Below, in pieces: positions 1 to 7,097 of a DNA stretch of 11,512 nt (its first letter is position 1; each line of letters opens with the position of its first letter). Origin of the DNA: Elioraea sp964533585 (GTDB lineage Bacteria > Pseudomonadota > Alphaproteobacteria > Acetobacterales > Acetobacteraceae); assembly GCA_964533585.1 (NCBI GenBank), contig CAZHMM010000121.1, positions 1 through 11,512 on the forward strand. Reading direction: 5' to 3'. Made by a program: the position numbers and the translations under genes. The notes under the pieces were generated by a model. The model saw nothing but the letters and a program-made list of their open reading frames with translations. It ran no database searches and had not been told where the DNA came from.

Positions 1-43
1 CCAGCGCGCGCGAGCGCTCATAGGGGATCAGCGCGGTGCCCAT
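1..43 (-). CDS. Start of a downstream exporter gene, probably an HlyD-family adaptor (partial)
   Basis: Only the first 14 codons lie in the window (MGTALIPYERSRAL); the gene runs off the left edge. Its ATG shares one base with the TGA of the ABC exporter gene before it (TGATG), so the two are translationally coupled. PrtD-type exporters are normally followed by the gene for their HlyD-family membrane fusion protein, the periplasmic adaptor that links the inner-membrane pump to a TolC-like channel. The identity therefore rests on position alone. The codons have GC-rich third positions like the neighbours, which supports real coding. The fragment itself is too short to recognise. Confidence 0.55.
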   Translation of the reverse strand, partial: MGTALIPYERSRAL

Positions 44-1767
44 CAGCCGGCTCCCCGCTTCATGTCATCCGCCGCCACCGCCTGCGCGGGCTCCACCGGC
101 TTGAGCAGCCGGCGCATCACCGCCTCGCGCGGCCCGCACATCTCCACCATGCCGCCCCGCATCAGCATCACCTGATCGGCGGTCTGCACCAGCGGCGGGC
201 GGTGCGAGACGAACACCACCGTCGCCTTCAGCGTCGCCTTGATGCGCCGGATGCTCTCGATCAGCAGCGCCTCGGAATCGCCGTCGAGATTGCTGTTCGG
301 CTCATCCAGCACGATCAGCCGGGGGCGGTCGTAGAAGGCGCGCGCGAGCCCGATCATCTGCCGCTGCCCGCCCGAGACGTGCAGCCCCGCCTCGCCGAGC
401 ATGGTCTCGTAGCCCTCGGGCAGGGCCGCGATCATCGCGTCGCAGCCGGCCAGCCGCGCCGCCTCCACCACCCGGTCCATGTCCGGCTCGGCCATGCGCG
501 CGATGTTCTCGGCGATCGTCGCGTCGAACAGATCGACCGTCTGCGGCAGGTAGCCGACCGTGCGGCCGAAGGTCTCGCGCGGCCACTGCCAGACATCGAG
601 ATCATCGATCATCACCGTCCCGCCGGACGGGCGGACGAGGCCCAGCAGCAGGCGGAGCAGCGTCGTCTTGCCGGCGGCCGAAGGACCGATGATCGCCAGC
701 GTCTCGCCCGGCGCGAGCGTGAAGCTGACATTGCGGATGAACGGAATCGCCTGGCTTGGTAGGGCGAAAAACACACGATCGAAGTTGACTGCGCCCTGCG
801 CGTCGGGCATGGCGGCCTTGGCGAGTGCGTGCAAGGGCGGTCGAGAAAGGTGTGCGTTCACCCGCGTATAGGCCTGCCGCGCGGTCACCGTGGTCTTCCA
901 CGAGCCGATCATCTGCTCGACCGGCGCGAGCGCCCGGCCCATGATGATCGAGGCGGCGATCATCGCCCCGCCGGTGATCTGGTCCTGCAGCACCAGCAGC
1001 GCGCCGGCGAACAGGATCAGCACCTGCAACGCCATCCGCAGCGCCTTGGTCGTGCCCAGCAGCAGCGAGGAGCGGTCCGCCGCGGTGCTTTGCAGCGGCA
1101 GCGCCTCCGAGAAGCGGCGGTGCCAGAGCCGGATCACGTGCGGGCGCATCCCCATCGCGTCGATCGCATCCGCATTGCGCAGCATCGCCTCGGCGTGCCG
1201 CTGCGCGCCTGTGGAGAGCATGTTGGCCTGGCGCAGCAGCGGCGCGGTCATCCGGTCGGTGATCAGCGTCAGCAGGAACAAGAGCGCCGCGCCCGCGGTC
1301 GCCACCCAGCCGAGCCACGGATGCAGCAGGAAGATCACCGCGAGATAGATCGGCACCCACGGCACGTCGAACAGCGTGGTCAGCGCCGGGCTGGCGAGGA
1401 AGCCCCGCCACATCGCCATGTCGCGCGCCGCCTCCATCCGGTATGGCCGGTCCACCAGCTCGGCATCGATCGAGCGCGAGAACACATGCGGTAGCACCGT
1501 CTCCTCGGTCCAGGAAGCGACCCGGCTCAGCACCGCCATGCGGACGAACTCGAACACGCCCATCACAAAGATCGCGACAGCAGCGATCAGTGTCAGATAC
1601 AGGAGTGTGTTCTCGTGCCGGGTCGCCAGCACCCGGTCATAGACCTGCATCATGTAAATCGATCCGGTCAGTGCGAGCAGGTTGATCACCGCGCTGATCA
1701 GCCCGACGAAGCCGAACACCTTGCGGTTCTGGCGCGTGGCCAGCGAGAAAGCCGTCTCGGTCGTCAT
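43..1767 (-). CDS. Type I secretion system permease/ATPase, PrtD family
   Basis: This is an inner-membrane ABC exporter half-transporter that drives one-step secretion of a protein from cytoplasm to outside, working with an HlyD-type adaptor and an outer-membrane channel. The 574 residues match the usual length of PrtD/HasD/AprD-type proteins. The membrane domain fills residues 16-280, with hydrophobic segments near 16-40, 55-78, 130-170 and 245-280, including the typical LFDVPWVPIY stretch (132-141). The ATPase domain has Walker A GPSAAGKTT (361-369), Q-loop YLPQ (406-409), signature VSGGQ (464-468), Walker B LIVLDEP (484-490) and H-loop His522, so it looks intact. There is no N-terminal peptidase domain, as expected for exporters of proteins with C-terminal signals. 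The start at 1767 has GAGG about six bases upstream. The cargo gene is not visible here; it may lie to the left or elsewhere in the genome. Confidence 0.93.
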   Translation of the reverse strand: MTTETAFSLATRQNRKVFGFVGLISAVINLLALTGSIYMMQVYDRVLATRHENTLLYLTLIAAVAIFVMGVFEFVRMAVLSRVASWTEETVLPHVFSRSIDAELVDRPYRMEAARDMAMWRGFLASPALTTLFDVPWVPIYLAVIFLLHPWLGWVATAGAALLFLLTLITDRMTAPLLRQANMLSTGAQRHAEAMLRNADAIDAMGMRPHVIRLWHRRFSEALPLQSTAADRSSLLLGTTKALRMALQVLILFAGALLVLQDQITGGAMIAASIIMGRALAPVEQMIGSWKTTVTARQAYTRVNAHLSRPPLHALAKAAMPDAQGAVNFDRVFFALPSQAIPFIRNVSFTLAPGETLAIIGPSAAGKTTLLRLLLGLVRPSGGTVMIDDLDVWQWPRETFGRTVGYLPQTVDLFDATIAENIARMAEPDMDRVVEAARLAGCDAMIAALPEGYETMLGEAGLHVSGGQRQMIGLARAFYDRPRLIVLDEPNSNLDGDSEALLIESIRRIKATLKATVVFVSHRPPLVQTADQVMLMRGGMVEMCGPREAVMRRLLKPVEPAQAVAADDMKRGAG

Positions 1768-1980
1768 CGACGCCTCGTACTGCCTGGTCGTGCAGGCCGC
1801 TCTGTCCCGGCCACCAGACCGTTCCGGCGCCGACCCGTGTCCATGCCGCGATCCGCCGGGACGGCGGCGCGGACGGACCGGGAGCGTCCCCGGTGCGGGG
1901 AATGGGGCCGGGCGGGGGGAAGCCGGCGAACGTCATCCTATCGGGTCCGCATCACTGCCAACATTCCCGGCAAACGCAAG

Positions 1981-2015
1981 CGTCAAGCGATGTCTTCCTG
2001 CCGCCCGGCTTGACG
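1981..2015. repeat. 8-bp inverted repeat holding back-to-back TTGACG boxes
   Basis: CGTCAAGC (1981-1988) and GCTTGACG (2008-2015) are perfect reverse complements with 19 bases between them. Each arm contains TTGACG reading outward, one toward the exporter and one toward tcuA. That resembles the -35 element TTGACA on each strand, so the repeat may be paired -35 boxes of two divergent promoters, or a dyad bound by one regulator. The repeat is directly visible; both roles are inference. Confidence 0.5.
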
Positions 2016-2037
2016 TCGGACCCCTGCCCGATATCTG
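2010..2037 (+). promoter_or_regulatory. Candidate promoter for tcuAB
   Basis: TTGACG at 2010-2015 is a good -35 match (5 of 6). TATCTG at 2032-2037 is a weak -10 match (TAT only) after a 16-base spacer. A start point near 2044 would leave a leader of about 45 bases, containing the CCGGTACCGG palindrome, before the tcuA ATG. The weak -10 keeps confidence low; alphaproteobacterial sigma-70 promoters often have a stronger -35 than -10. Confidence 0.35.
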
Positions 2038-2063
2038 TGCCGGCGGCCGGGCAGACCGCGTGG

Positions 2064-2073
2064 CCGGTACCGG
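2064..2073. promoter_or_regulatory. 10-bp palindrome upstream of tcuA, possible operator
   Basis: CCGGTACCGG is a perfect palindrome ending 15 bases before the tcuA start codon. It could be a regulator site or simply chance in GC-rich DNA. No regulator gene lies beside it to support a match. Confidence 0.2.
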
Positions 2074-2088
2074 AACCGCTGGGGCAGC

Positions 2089-3513
2089 ATGACCGATCTG
2101 TCGCAACGCTACGACGTGCTAGTGGTCGGCGGCGGCAACGCCGCACTCTGCGCCGCGATCGCCGCGCGCCGCGCGGGGGCGAGCGTGCTGGTGCTGGAGG
2201 CCGCGCCGAAATTCTATCGCGGCGGCAACACCCGCCACACCCGCAACATGCGCTGCGCGCATGACAGCGCGACCGACACGCTGTCCGGCCCCTACACCGA
2301 GGAGGAGTTCTTCGACGACCTGATGCGCGTCACCGGCGGGCGCACCGACGAGGAGCTGGCCCGGCTGATGATCGCCGAGTCGAAGCAGGTGCTCGACTGG
2401 ATCCAGGAGCAGGGCGTGCGCTTCCAGCCCTCGCTCGGCGGCACGCTCAGCCTCGGCCGCACCAACTCGTTCTTCCTCGGCGGCGGGCGGGCGATGCTGA
2501 ACGCGCTCTACCTGACGGCCGAGCGGCTCGGTGTCGGTGTGCGCTACGACGCCGAGGTGGTCGGCCTCGACATCGCCGACGGCGTCTTCCTCGCCGCGAA
2601 AGTGCGCGAGGGCGGGCGCGAACACCGCGTCGAGGCCGAGGTGCTGGTCACCGCCTGCGGCGGGTTCGAGGCCAATATCGAATGGCTGAAGCAGGGCTGG
2701 GGCGAGGCGGCGGAGAACTTCCTGATCCGCGGCACGCCCTACAACCGCGGCACCGTGCTGCGGATGCTGCTGGATGCCGGCGTGCAGCCGATCGGCGATC
2801 CGACCCAGTGCCACGCGGTCGCGATCGACGCGCGCGCGCCGAAATTCGACGGCGGCATCATCACCCGGCTCGACTGCGTGGTGTTCGGCATCGTCGTCAA
2901 CCGCGAGGCGCGGCGCTTCTACGACGAGGGCGAGGACATCTGGCCGAAGCGCTACGCGATCTGGGGCCGGCTGGTGGCGCAGCAGCCGGGCCAGATCGCC
3001 TACATCATCTTCGATGCGCCGGCGCTGACGCTGTTCATGCCCTCGCTCTATCCGCCCATCACGGCGGGCAGCATCCGCGACCTCGCGGCCAAGCTCGACC
3101 TCGATCCGGCTGCGCTCGAGGCGACCGTGGATGGCTTCAATGCCGCCGTCCGGCCCGGCACCTTCGATCACACGCTGCTCGACGACTGCCGTACCGAGGG
3201 GCTCGCTCCGCCGAAGACGCATTGGGCGCGGCGGATCGAAACGCCACCGTTCCATGCCTATCCCGTGCGGCCGGGCATCACCTTCACCTATCTCGGCGTG
3301 CGCGTGGACCGCGAGGCGCGCATGGTGATGGCGGACGGCACGAAGGCCGCCAACATGTTCGCCGCCGGCGAGATCATGGCCGGCAATGTGCTCGGCCAGG
3401 GCTACGCCGCCGGTATCGGCATGACGATCGGCGCCGTGTTCGGCCGCATCGCCGGGCGCGAGGCCGCGGCCGAACTGAACCGGCGACGCAACGCGCGAAG
3501 GGACGCCGCATGA
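2089..3513 (+). CDS. tcuA: FAD-dependent tricarballylate dehydrogenase TcuA
   Basis: TcuA oxidises tricarballylate to cis-aconitate, which enters the TCA cycle; the reduced FAD is reoxidised by TcuB. The 474 residues are close to the Salmonella enzyme in length. The N-terminal dinucleotide fold is clear: VVGGGNAAL at 12-20, then an acidic residue (Glu37) ending the second strand (VLVLEA) where the FAD ribose binds. GGNTRHTRN at 45-53 is typical of this branch of the fumarate reductase/succinate dehydrogenase flavoprotein family. The C-terminal FAD segment GEIMAGNVLGQGYAAG is at 427-442. The first ATG is used; upstream there is only a weak GGGG-type ribosome site. The TGA overlaps the tcuB ATG by four bases, so both are made together. 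The substrate could be a related tricarboxylate, since the family is named from few studied members. No tcuR regulator or tcuC transporter is in the window. Confidence 0.88.
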   Translation: MTDLSQRYDVLVVGGGNAALCAAIAARRAGASVLVLEAAPKFYRGGNTRHTRNMRCAHDSATDTLSGPYTEEEFFDDLMRVTGGRTDEELARLMIAESKQVLDWIQEQGVRFQPSLGGTLSLGRTNSFFLGGGRAMLNALYLTAERLGVGVRYDAEVVGLDIADGVFLAAKVREGGREHRVEAEVLVTACGGFEANIEWLKQGWGEAAENFLIRGTPYNRGTVLRMLLDAGVQPIGDPTQCHAVAIDARAPKFDGGIITRLDCVVFGIVVNREARRFYDEGEDIWPKRYAIWGRLVAQQPGQIAYIIFDAPALTLFMPSLYPPITAGSIRDLAAKLDLDPAALEATVDGFNAAVRPGTFDHTLLDDCRTEGLAPPKTHWARRIETPPFHAYPVRPGITFTYLGVRVDREARMVMADGTKAANMFAAGEIMAGNVLGQGYAAGIGMTIGAVFGRIAGREAAAELNRRRNARRDAA

Positions 3514-4652
3514 GCCTGCACACGCCCCCCGGCCACGCCTCGGCCCCGCTCGCCGAGGCGGACCGGCTGATGACGGTCTGCAATTCCTGCCGCTACTGCG
3601 AGGGGCTGTGCGCGGTGTTCCCGGCGATGGAGATGCGCCGGTCGTTCCCGGACGGCGATCTCAACTACCTCGCCAATCTCTGCCACTCCTGCGGCGCCTG
3701 CTACGTCGATTGCCAGTTCGCCCCGCCGCACGAGTTCCAGGTGAACGTGCCGCAGACGCTGGCGGCGGTGCGCGCCGACAGCTACCGCCGCTACGCCTGG
3801 CCGGCGGCACTCGCGCCGCTGTTCGACCGCAACGGGCTCTGGGTCGCGCTGATCGCCGCCCTCGGCGTGGCGGTGTTCATCGCCGGCTTCGTCGCCTGGA
3901 ACGACGCCGCCGTGCTGTTCGGCACTCACACCGGCCCCGGCGCGTTCTACCGGCTGATGCCGCATGACGCGATGGTGGCGGTGTTCGGCGCGGCCTTCCT
4001 CTATGCGCTCGTCGCGCTGGCGATGGGGCTGCGCGCGTTCTGGCGCGACATCGGCGAGCCGGCCGCGACCCTCGCCGAGCCCGCCTCGCTCTGGCAGGCG
4101 ATCAAGGACGCCGCGACCTTGCGCAATCTCGACGGCGGCGGCGTGGGCTGCTACGGCGCCGACGAGCGGCCGACCGACACCCGCCGGCTGTACCACCACC
4201 TCACCTTCTACGGCTTCCTGCTCTGCTTCGCCGCGACCTCGGTGGCGACGGTCTATCATTACGGCTTCGGGCGCATCGCCCCCTATCCGTGGTGGGACCT
4301 GCCGGTGGTGTTCGGCACCGTGGGCGGAATCGGCCTGCTGATCGGCCCGGCCGGGCTGCTGGCGGCCAAGTGGTCGCGCGATCCGGCGCTGCGCGACGAT
4401 GCCCGCTTCGGCATGGACGCGGCGTTCCTGGCGATGCTGTTCCTGACCAGCCTGACCGGACTGCTGCTGCTGGTGCTGCGTGCGACGCCGGCGATGGGGA
4501 TGCTGCTCGCGCTGCATCTCGGCGTGGTGTTCGCGCTGTTCCTGACCATGCCCTACGGCAAGTTCGTGCACGGGCTCTATCGTTTCGCCGCCCTGGTGCG
4601 CTACGCGCGCGAGCGGCGGCAGATGGCGGAGGCGCCGGCGGCAGGCGGCTGA
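3510..4652 (+). CDS. tcuB: Tricarballylate utilization membrane iron-sulfur protein TcuB (CitB family)
   Basis: TcuB reoxidises the FADH2 of TcuA and passes electrons to the membrane quinone pool. The 380-residue protein has two four-cysteine clusters near the N-terminus: Cys24, 27, 30, 34 (C-x2-C-x2-C-x3-C) and Cys58, 61, 64, 68 (same spacing), as for two 4Fe-4S centres. The rest is a membrane domain with hydrophobic segments near 108-130, 152-175, 228-250, 264-286, 303-324 and 328-347. Histidines in or near these helices (152, 229, 230, 250, 336, 354) are candidate haem b ligands. The ATG overlaps the tcuA stop (ATGA). The gene starts at 3510, not at further upstream in-frame starts, because those lie inside tcuA in another frame. 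It ends eight bases before the decayed ycaQ-like gene. No damage is visible. Confidence 0.9.
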   Translation: MSLHTPPGHASAPLAEADRLMTVCNSCRYCEGLCAVFPAMEMRRSFPDGDLNYLANLCHSCGACYVDCQFAPPHEFQVNVPQTLAAVRADSYRRYAWPAALAPLFDRNGLWVALIAALGVAVFIAGFVAWNDAAVLFGTHTGPGAFYRLMPHDAMVAVFGAAFLYALVALAMGLRAFWRDIGEPAATLAEPASLWQAIKDAATLRNLDGGGVGCYGADERPTDTRRLYHHLTFYGFLLCFAATSVATVYHYGFGRIAPYPWWDLPVVFGTVGGIGLLIGPAGLLAAKWSRDPALRDDARFGMDAAFLAMLFLTSLTGLLLLVLRATPAMGMLLALHLGVVFALFLTMPYGKFVHGLYRFAALVRYARERRQMAEAPAAGG

Positions 4653-4660
4653 CCACACGC

Positions 4661-5896
4661 ATGGCGCGGTCGCGCGAGACGCTGTCGCTCGCCGGGGCGC
4701 GCAGGGTCGCGCTCGCCGCGCAGGGCTTCGGCGCCGACCGCGACGCCGCGAGCCCCGACCGGCGCGCACTGCGTTCGATGATCGAGCGGCTCGGCGTGGT
4801 GCAGATCACTCCGTGAACGTGCTGGCACGCGCCCATGCCCTGCCGGGTTCACGCGCCTCGGCTGCTACGCGACGGCCGATCTCGACACGCTCGCCTATGC
4901 CGGGCGGCGACGCGCGCTGTTCGAGTACCGGGGCCATGAGGCGTCCTATCTCCCGGTCGGGCTCCATACGCCGCTGCGCTGGCGCATGGCGCGCGCGGCG
5001 TGCGGCGAGGGCATCTATGCAGGCCTCGCCCCGTTCGGACGCGACCGCGGCGGGCTGATCGACGAGGTGCGGCGCGAGCTCGCCGATCGCGGTCCCCGCT
5101 CCGCCGCCGAACTCAGCCACGCGCACAAGGGCGAGGGCGGCTGGTGGGGCTGGTGGGGCTGGTCGGACGGCAAGCGCGCGCTCGAATGGCTGTTCTCGGC
5201 TGGCGGGGTGACGACGGCGACGCGACGCGGCGCGTTCGAGCGCGTCTACGATCTCACCGAACGCGTGCTGCCGCGCGCGGTGCTCGACGCACCGACGCCG
5301 CCCTCGGCGTCGCCACCGCCCGCTGCCTGCGCGACGACTTCCGCCTCCCGGTCGAGGACACCAAGGCCCGCCTCGCCGAGCTGGTCGAGGCCGGTGAGCT
5401 TCTTCCCGTCACCGTCGAGGGCTGGCGCCAGACCGCCGATCTCTGGCACCGCGCGCGCGTGCCGCGCCGCATCGAGGTGCGCGCCCCGCTCGCGCCGTTC
5501 GATCCGCTGATCTGGCAGCGCGAGCGCGTCGACGCGCTGTTCGGCGCGCGCATCCGCCTCGAGATCCATACGCCGGCCGAGCAGCGCACCCATGGCTACT
5601 ACGTGCCGCCGTTTCTGCTCGGCGAGCGGATTGCGGCCAGGCTTGACCCGAAGGCCGATCGGGCCGCCGGCCGGCTCTGCGTGCGCGCGGCCCATCTCGA
5701 ACCGGATGCGACGACGGAAACGGTGCTCGCGCCGCTCGCCGCGGAGCTGCGCCTGATGGCCCGCTGGCTCGGCCTGCACACCGTCGCGGTTGAGCGTCGC
5801 GGCGATCTCGCGCATCCGCTCGCCGCCCATCTCGCGCCGCGCCGGCGCCGACGCGCCGCAGGACCGTCATCGCCGACACGGAAGGAGACGACATGA
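4661..5896 (+). pseudogene. Broken YcaQ-family winged-helix protein (DNA crosslink glycosylase family)
   Basis: Intact YcaQ/AlkX proteins are about 400 residues, and the E. coli member unhooks DNA interstrand crosslinks. Here the family pattern is spread over three frames. Frame one (from ATG 4661) reads to GVVQI near 4809, then stops at 4814. The family motif QIDSVNVL returns if one base is added in 4807-4810. The second frame covers SVNVLARAHALP (4810-4845) only. From TTC at 4848 the third frame runs through FTRLG, ALFEYRGHEASYLP and SDGKRALEWLF to VLDAPTP near 5295. Sequence then resumes in yet another register as ALGVATARCLRDDFRLP, with roughly a dozen family residues missing, and continues to HGYYVPPFLLG, KADRAAGRL and the stop at 5896. 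An extra GWW triplet sits at 5139-5165. Third positions stay GC-rich, so decay is recent or some indels are sequencing errors. The gene follows tcuB by eight bases. Confidence 0.82.
5139..5165 (+). repeat. 9-bp tandem repeat inside the ycaQ-like pseudogene
   Basis: GGCTGGTGG is present twice in a row at 5139-5156, followed by a third near-copy GGCTGGTCG (5157-5165). It encodes GWW-GWW-GWS. From memory, YcaQ-family proteins have a single GGWWGWSDGK-type motif at this place, so one unit looks like an in-frame slippage duplication. Confidence 0.7.
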
Positions 5897-6315
5897 CGCG
5901 TGCAGGGACAGCGCAGGCCACGGACCATGCCGTCGTGATCGGCCTCGGCCTGATGGGCTGCGACATCGCCGCGATCTTCCTCGCCGGCGGCTGGCGCGTG
6001 AGCGCGGTCGAGCCGGCGGGCGGGCTCACGCCCGAACGGCGAGCGCGCGTGCGGAGCTCGCTCGGCCAGCTGGAAGCCGAGCCGGATGCGCTCGGCGCGC
6101 TTGCCGCCGTCGAACGCCTCGATGCCGTCGATTTCAGCTCGGCCGCGGTCGTGGTCGAGGCGGCGCCGGAACGGCTGGAGCTCAAGCGCGCGATCTTCGC
6201 CGAGCTTGACCGGCTGGTGCCGCCGGGCGTGCCGGTCGCGAGCAACGCGTCAGGGTTCCGCATCACCGACATCGCGGCCGACTGCACGACGCGCGCGCGC
6301 GGCGGATGTCGCTGA
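5893..6315 (+). pseudogene. Truncated 3-hydroxyacyl-CoA dehydrogenase, NAD-binding part only
   Basis: This 140-residue ORF carries the N-terminal Rossmann fold of the 3-hydroxyacyl-CoA dehydrogenase family, which oxidises 3-hydroxyacyl-CoA (or related 3-hydroxy acids) with NAD+. Visible are VVIGLGLMG (14-22, the G-x-G-x-x-G loop), an acidic residue ending the next strand (VSAVEP, Glu40), VVVEAAPE (86-93) and SNASGFRITDI (118-128). The family normally continues with a conserved H-x-x-x-P segment holding the catalytic His and then a C-terminal helical domain, giving about 300 residues. Here the frame ends right after CTTRARGGCR, so the active-site His and dimer domain are absent. The break falls on an alternating CG run (6290-6301). 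The start has a good ribosome site AAGGAG (5882-5887), and its ATG overlaps the preceding TGA. As written it should not be catalytic. A lone Rossmann-fold protein is possible but unlikely. Confidence 0.75.
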
Positions 6316-6449
6316 TGGACTACTTCCTGCAGAACGAGGTGACGATCGTGCTGATGGCGCTGACGATCGCCGCGATCGGGCTCTCGGTGCTGCGCGAGAT
6401 CCGCCACCAGCGCTCGGGCCGCGCGACCATGCCGACCGGCGACGAGTAG
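6306..6449 (+). CDS. Small single-pass membrane protein of unknown function, or a gene fragment
   Basis: This 47-codon ORF reads MSLMDYFLQNE, then a hydrophobic stretch VTIVLMALTIAAIGLSVL (residues 12-29), then a basic segment REIRHQRSGR and a short polar tail ending GDE. That is the pattern of a one-helix inner-membrane protein with a positively charged cytoplasmic end. Every sense codon ends in G or C, as in the true genes here, while the same frame just upstream has codons ending in A and T; the coding signal thus switches to this frame at about 6300. Met4 (6315) may be the better start, because GGCGG lies nine bases before it. I do not recognise the family. It may be an independent small gene whose start abuts the truncated dehydrogenase, or the surviving piece of a larger gene joined there by deletion. 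Confidence 0.45.
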   Translation: MSLMDYFLQNEVTIVLMALTIAAIGLSVLREIRHQRSGRATMPTGDE

Positions 6450-6473
6450 CCGGCCGGCATGGACGCCGCTTCG

Positions 6474-7097
6474 CTACGCCAGCCCCTCGGCCGCGAGTGC
6501 GGCCTTGGTGCCCGGCCGCTCGGCGACGCGGTCGTGCAGCCGCTTCAGCGCCGGGAAGTCGGCCAGGGTCTTGCCGGTGCGCTCGGCCCAGCGCGCCATC
6601 ACGTAGAGATAGTCGTCCACCACCGAGTGGCCGGAGGCGAGCGCGGTGTCGCGGCCGTCGATCATCTCGTCGGCGATCTTGAGGTACTTCGCGGTATCGG
6701 CCTTCGCCTTCTCGGCCGCCGCCGGCGCGTGCGCCGGATCGGCGACGAACCGCTCGGCCCGGCTGATGCGGGTGAAGCCGCCATTGTGGAGGCTGCCGGA
6801 GATGAAGTTCATCCACTCGAGCGCGCGCGCCTGGCCCTCGACATCCTCGGGCAGCAGCTTCTTGTCGGGATAGCTGCGCGCGACCCAGAACAGGATCGCC
6901 GGGCACTCGGTCAGGATCGAGCCGTCATCGCGGAGCAGCGCCGGCACCTTCGATTTCGGGTTCACCGCCAGGTACTCGGGCTGGAACTGCGCGCCATCCT
7001 TCAGCGCCACGCGCTGGCCCTCGAACCTGGCGCCGGCCTCGTGCAGGGCGATATGCGCCGCAAGGCTGCAGGCGCCGGGGCTGTAGAACAGCTTCAT
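6474..7097 (-). CDS. Glutathione S-transferase, beta class-like
   Basis: The protein probably conjugates glutathione to electrophiles or reduces peroxides and disulfides in the cytoplasm. Its 207 residues are the normal length. The N-terminal thioredoxin-like domain begins MKLFYSPGACSL, with Cys10 in the place of the beta-class catalytic cysteine. VPAL at 51-54 has the cis-proline, and TEC at 63-65 is the usual glutathione gamma-glutamyl contact with Cys in place of the common Ser. The helical domain holds His104 (near the beta-class active-site His) and the VVDDYL capping segment at 159-164. The ATG overlaps the GntR TGA by four bases, and GAGGAG lies about nine bases upstream, so it is the second gene of the gntR operon. 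It may detoxify an intermediate or act in ring or ether cleavage; the substrate cannot be read from sequence. Confidence 0.9.
   Translation of the reverse strand: MKLFYSPGACSLAAHIALHEAGARFEGQRVALKDGAQFQPEYLAVNPKSKVPALLRDDGSILTECPAILFWVARSYPDKKLLPEDVEGQARALEWMNFISGSLHNGGFTRISRAERFVADPAHAPAAAEKAKADTAKYLKIADEMIDGRDTALASGHSVVDDYLYVMARWAERTGKTLADFPALKRLHDRVAERPGTKAALAAEGLA

Larger units (their letters stand above)
1768..2088. other. Divergent intergenic region between the exporter and tcuA
   Basis: These 321 bases separate two genes that point away from each other and must hold both promoters. I see no convincing ORF. Structures present: a short GC hairpin with arms ACCGGG (1877-1882) and CCCGGT (1889-1894) and a 6-base loop, with no T-run; an 8-base inverted repeat CGTCAAGC (1981-1988) and GCTTGACG (2008-2015); arms CTGCCCG (2024-2030) and CGGGCAG (2048-2054) that could pair in the tcuA leader; and a perfect palindrome CCGGTACCGG (2064-2073) just before tcuA. 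The stretch 1790-1920 is especially G+C rich and otherwise featureless. Confidence 0.8.

Noticed and set aside
1877..1894. ACCGGG/CCCGGT hairpin as a terminator
   Set aside because: The stem is only six pairs, has no T-run, and lies in a divergent promoter region where no transcript needs to end.
1615..2092. Possible small plus-strand genes in the gap before tcuA
   Set aside because: The open frames here overlap the exporter gene, lack ribosome sites, and have Pro/Arg-rich products without a third-position pattern.
2119..3255. A 378-codon open frame on the minus strand opposite tcuA
   Set aside because: It is rich in Arg, His and Gly-Ala, has no recognisable domain, and is the expected mirror of a high-GC gene. 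tcuA on the plus strand is clearly real.
3402..4769. A 455-codon open frame on the minus strand opposite tcuB
   Set aside because: The low-complexity Arg/His/Gln-rich product has no family match that I recognise. It spans a gene boundary on the other strand, as antisense frames in GC-rich DNA often do.
6448..6460. GCCGGCCGGC as a terminator after the small ORF
   Set aside because: It is a self-complementary run with no loop and no following T-run on either strand, so it is not a usual intrinsic terminator.
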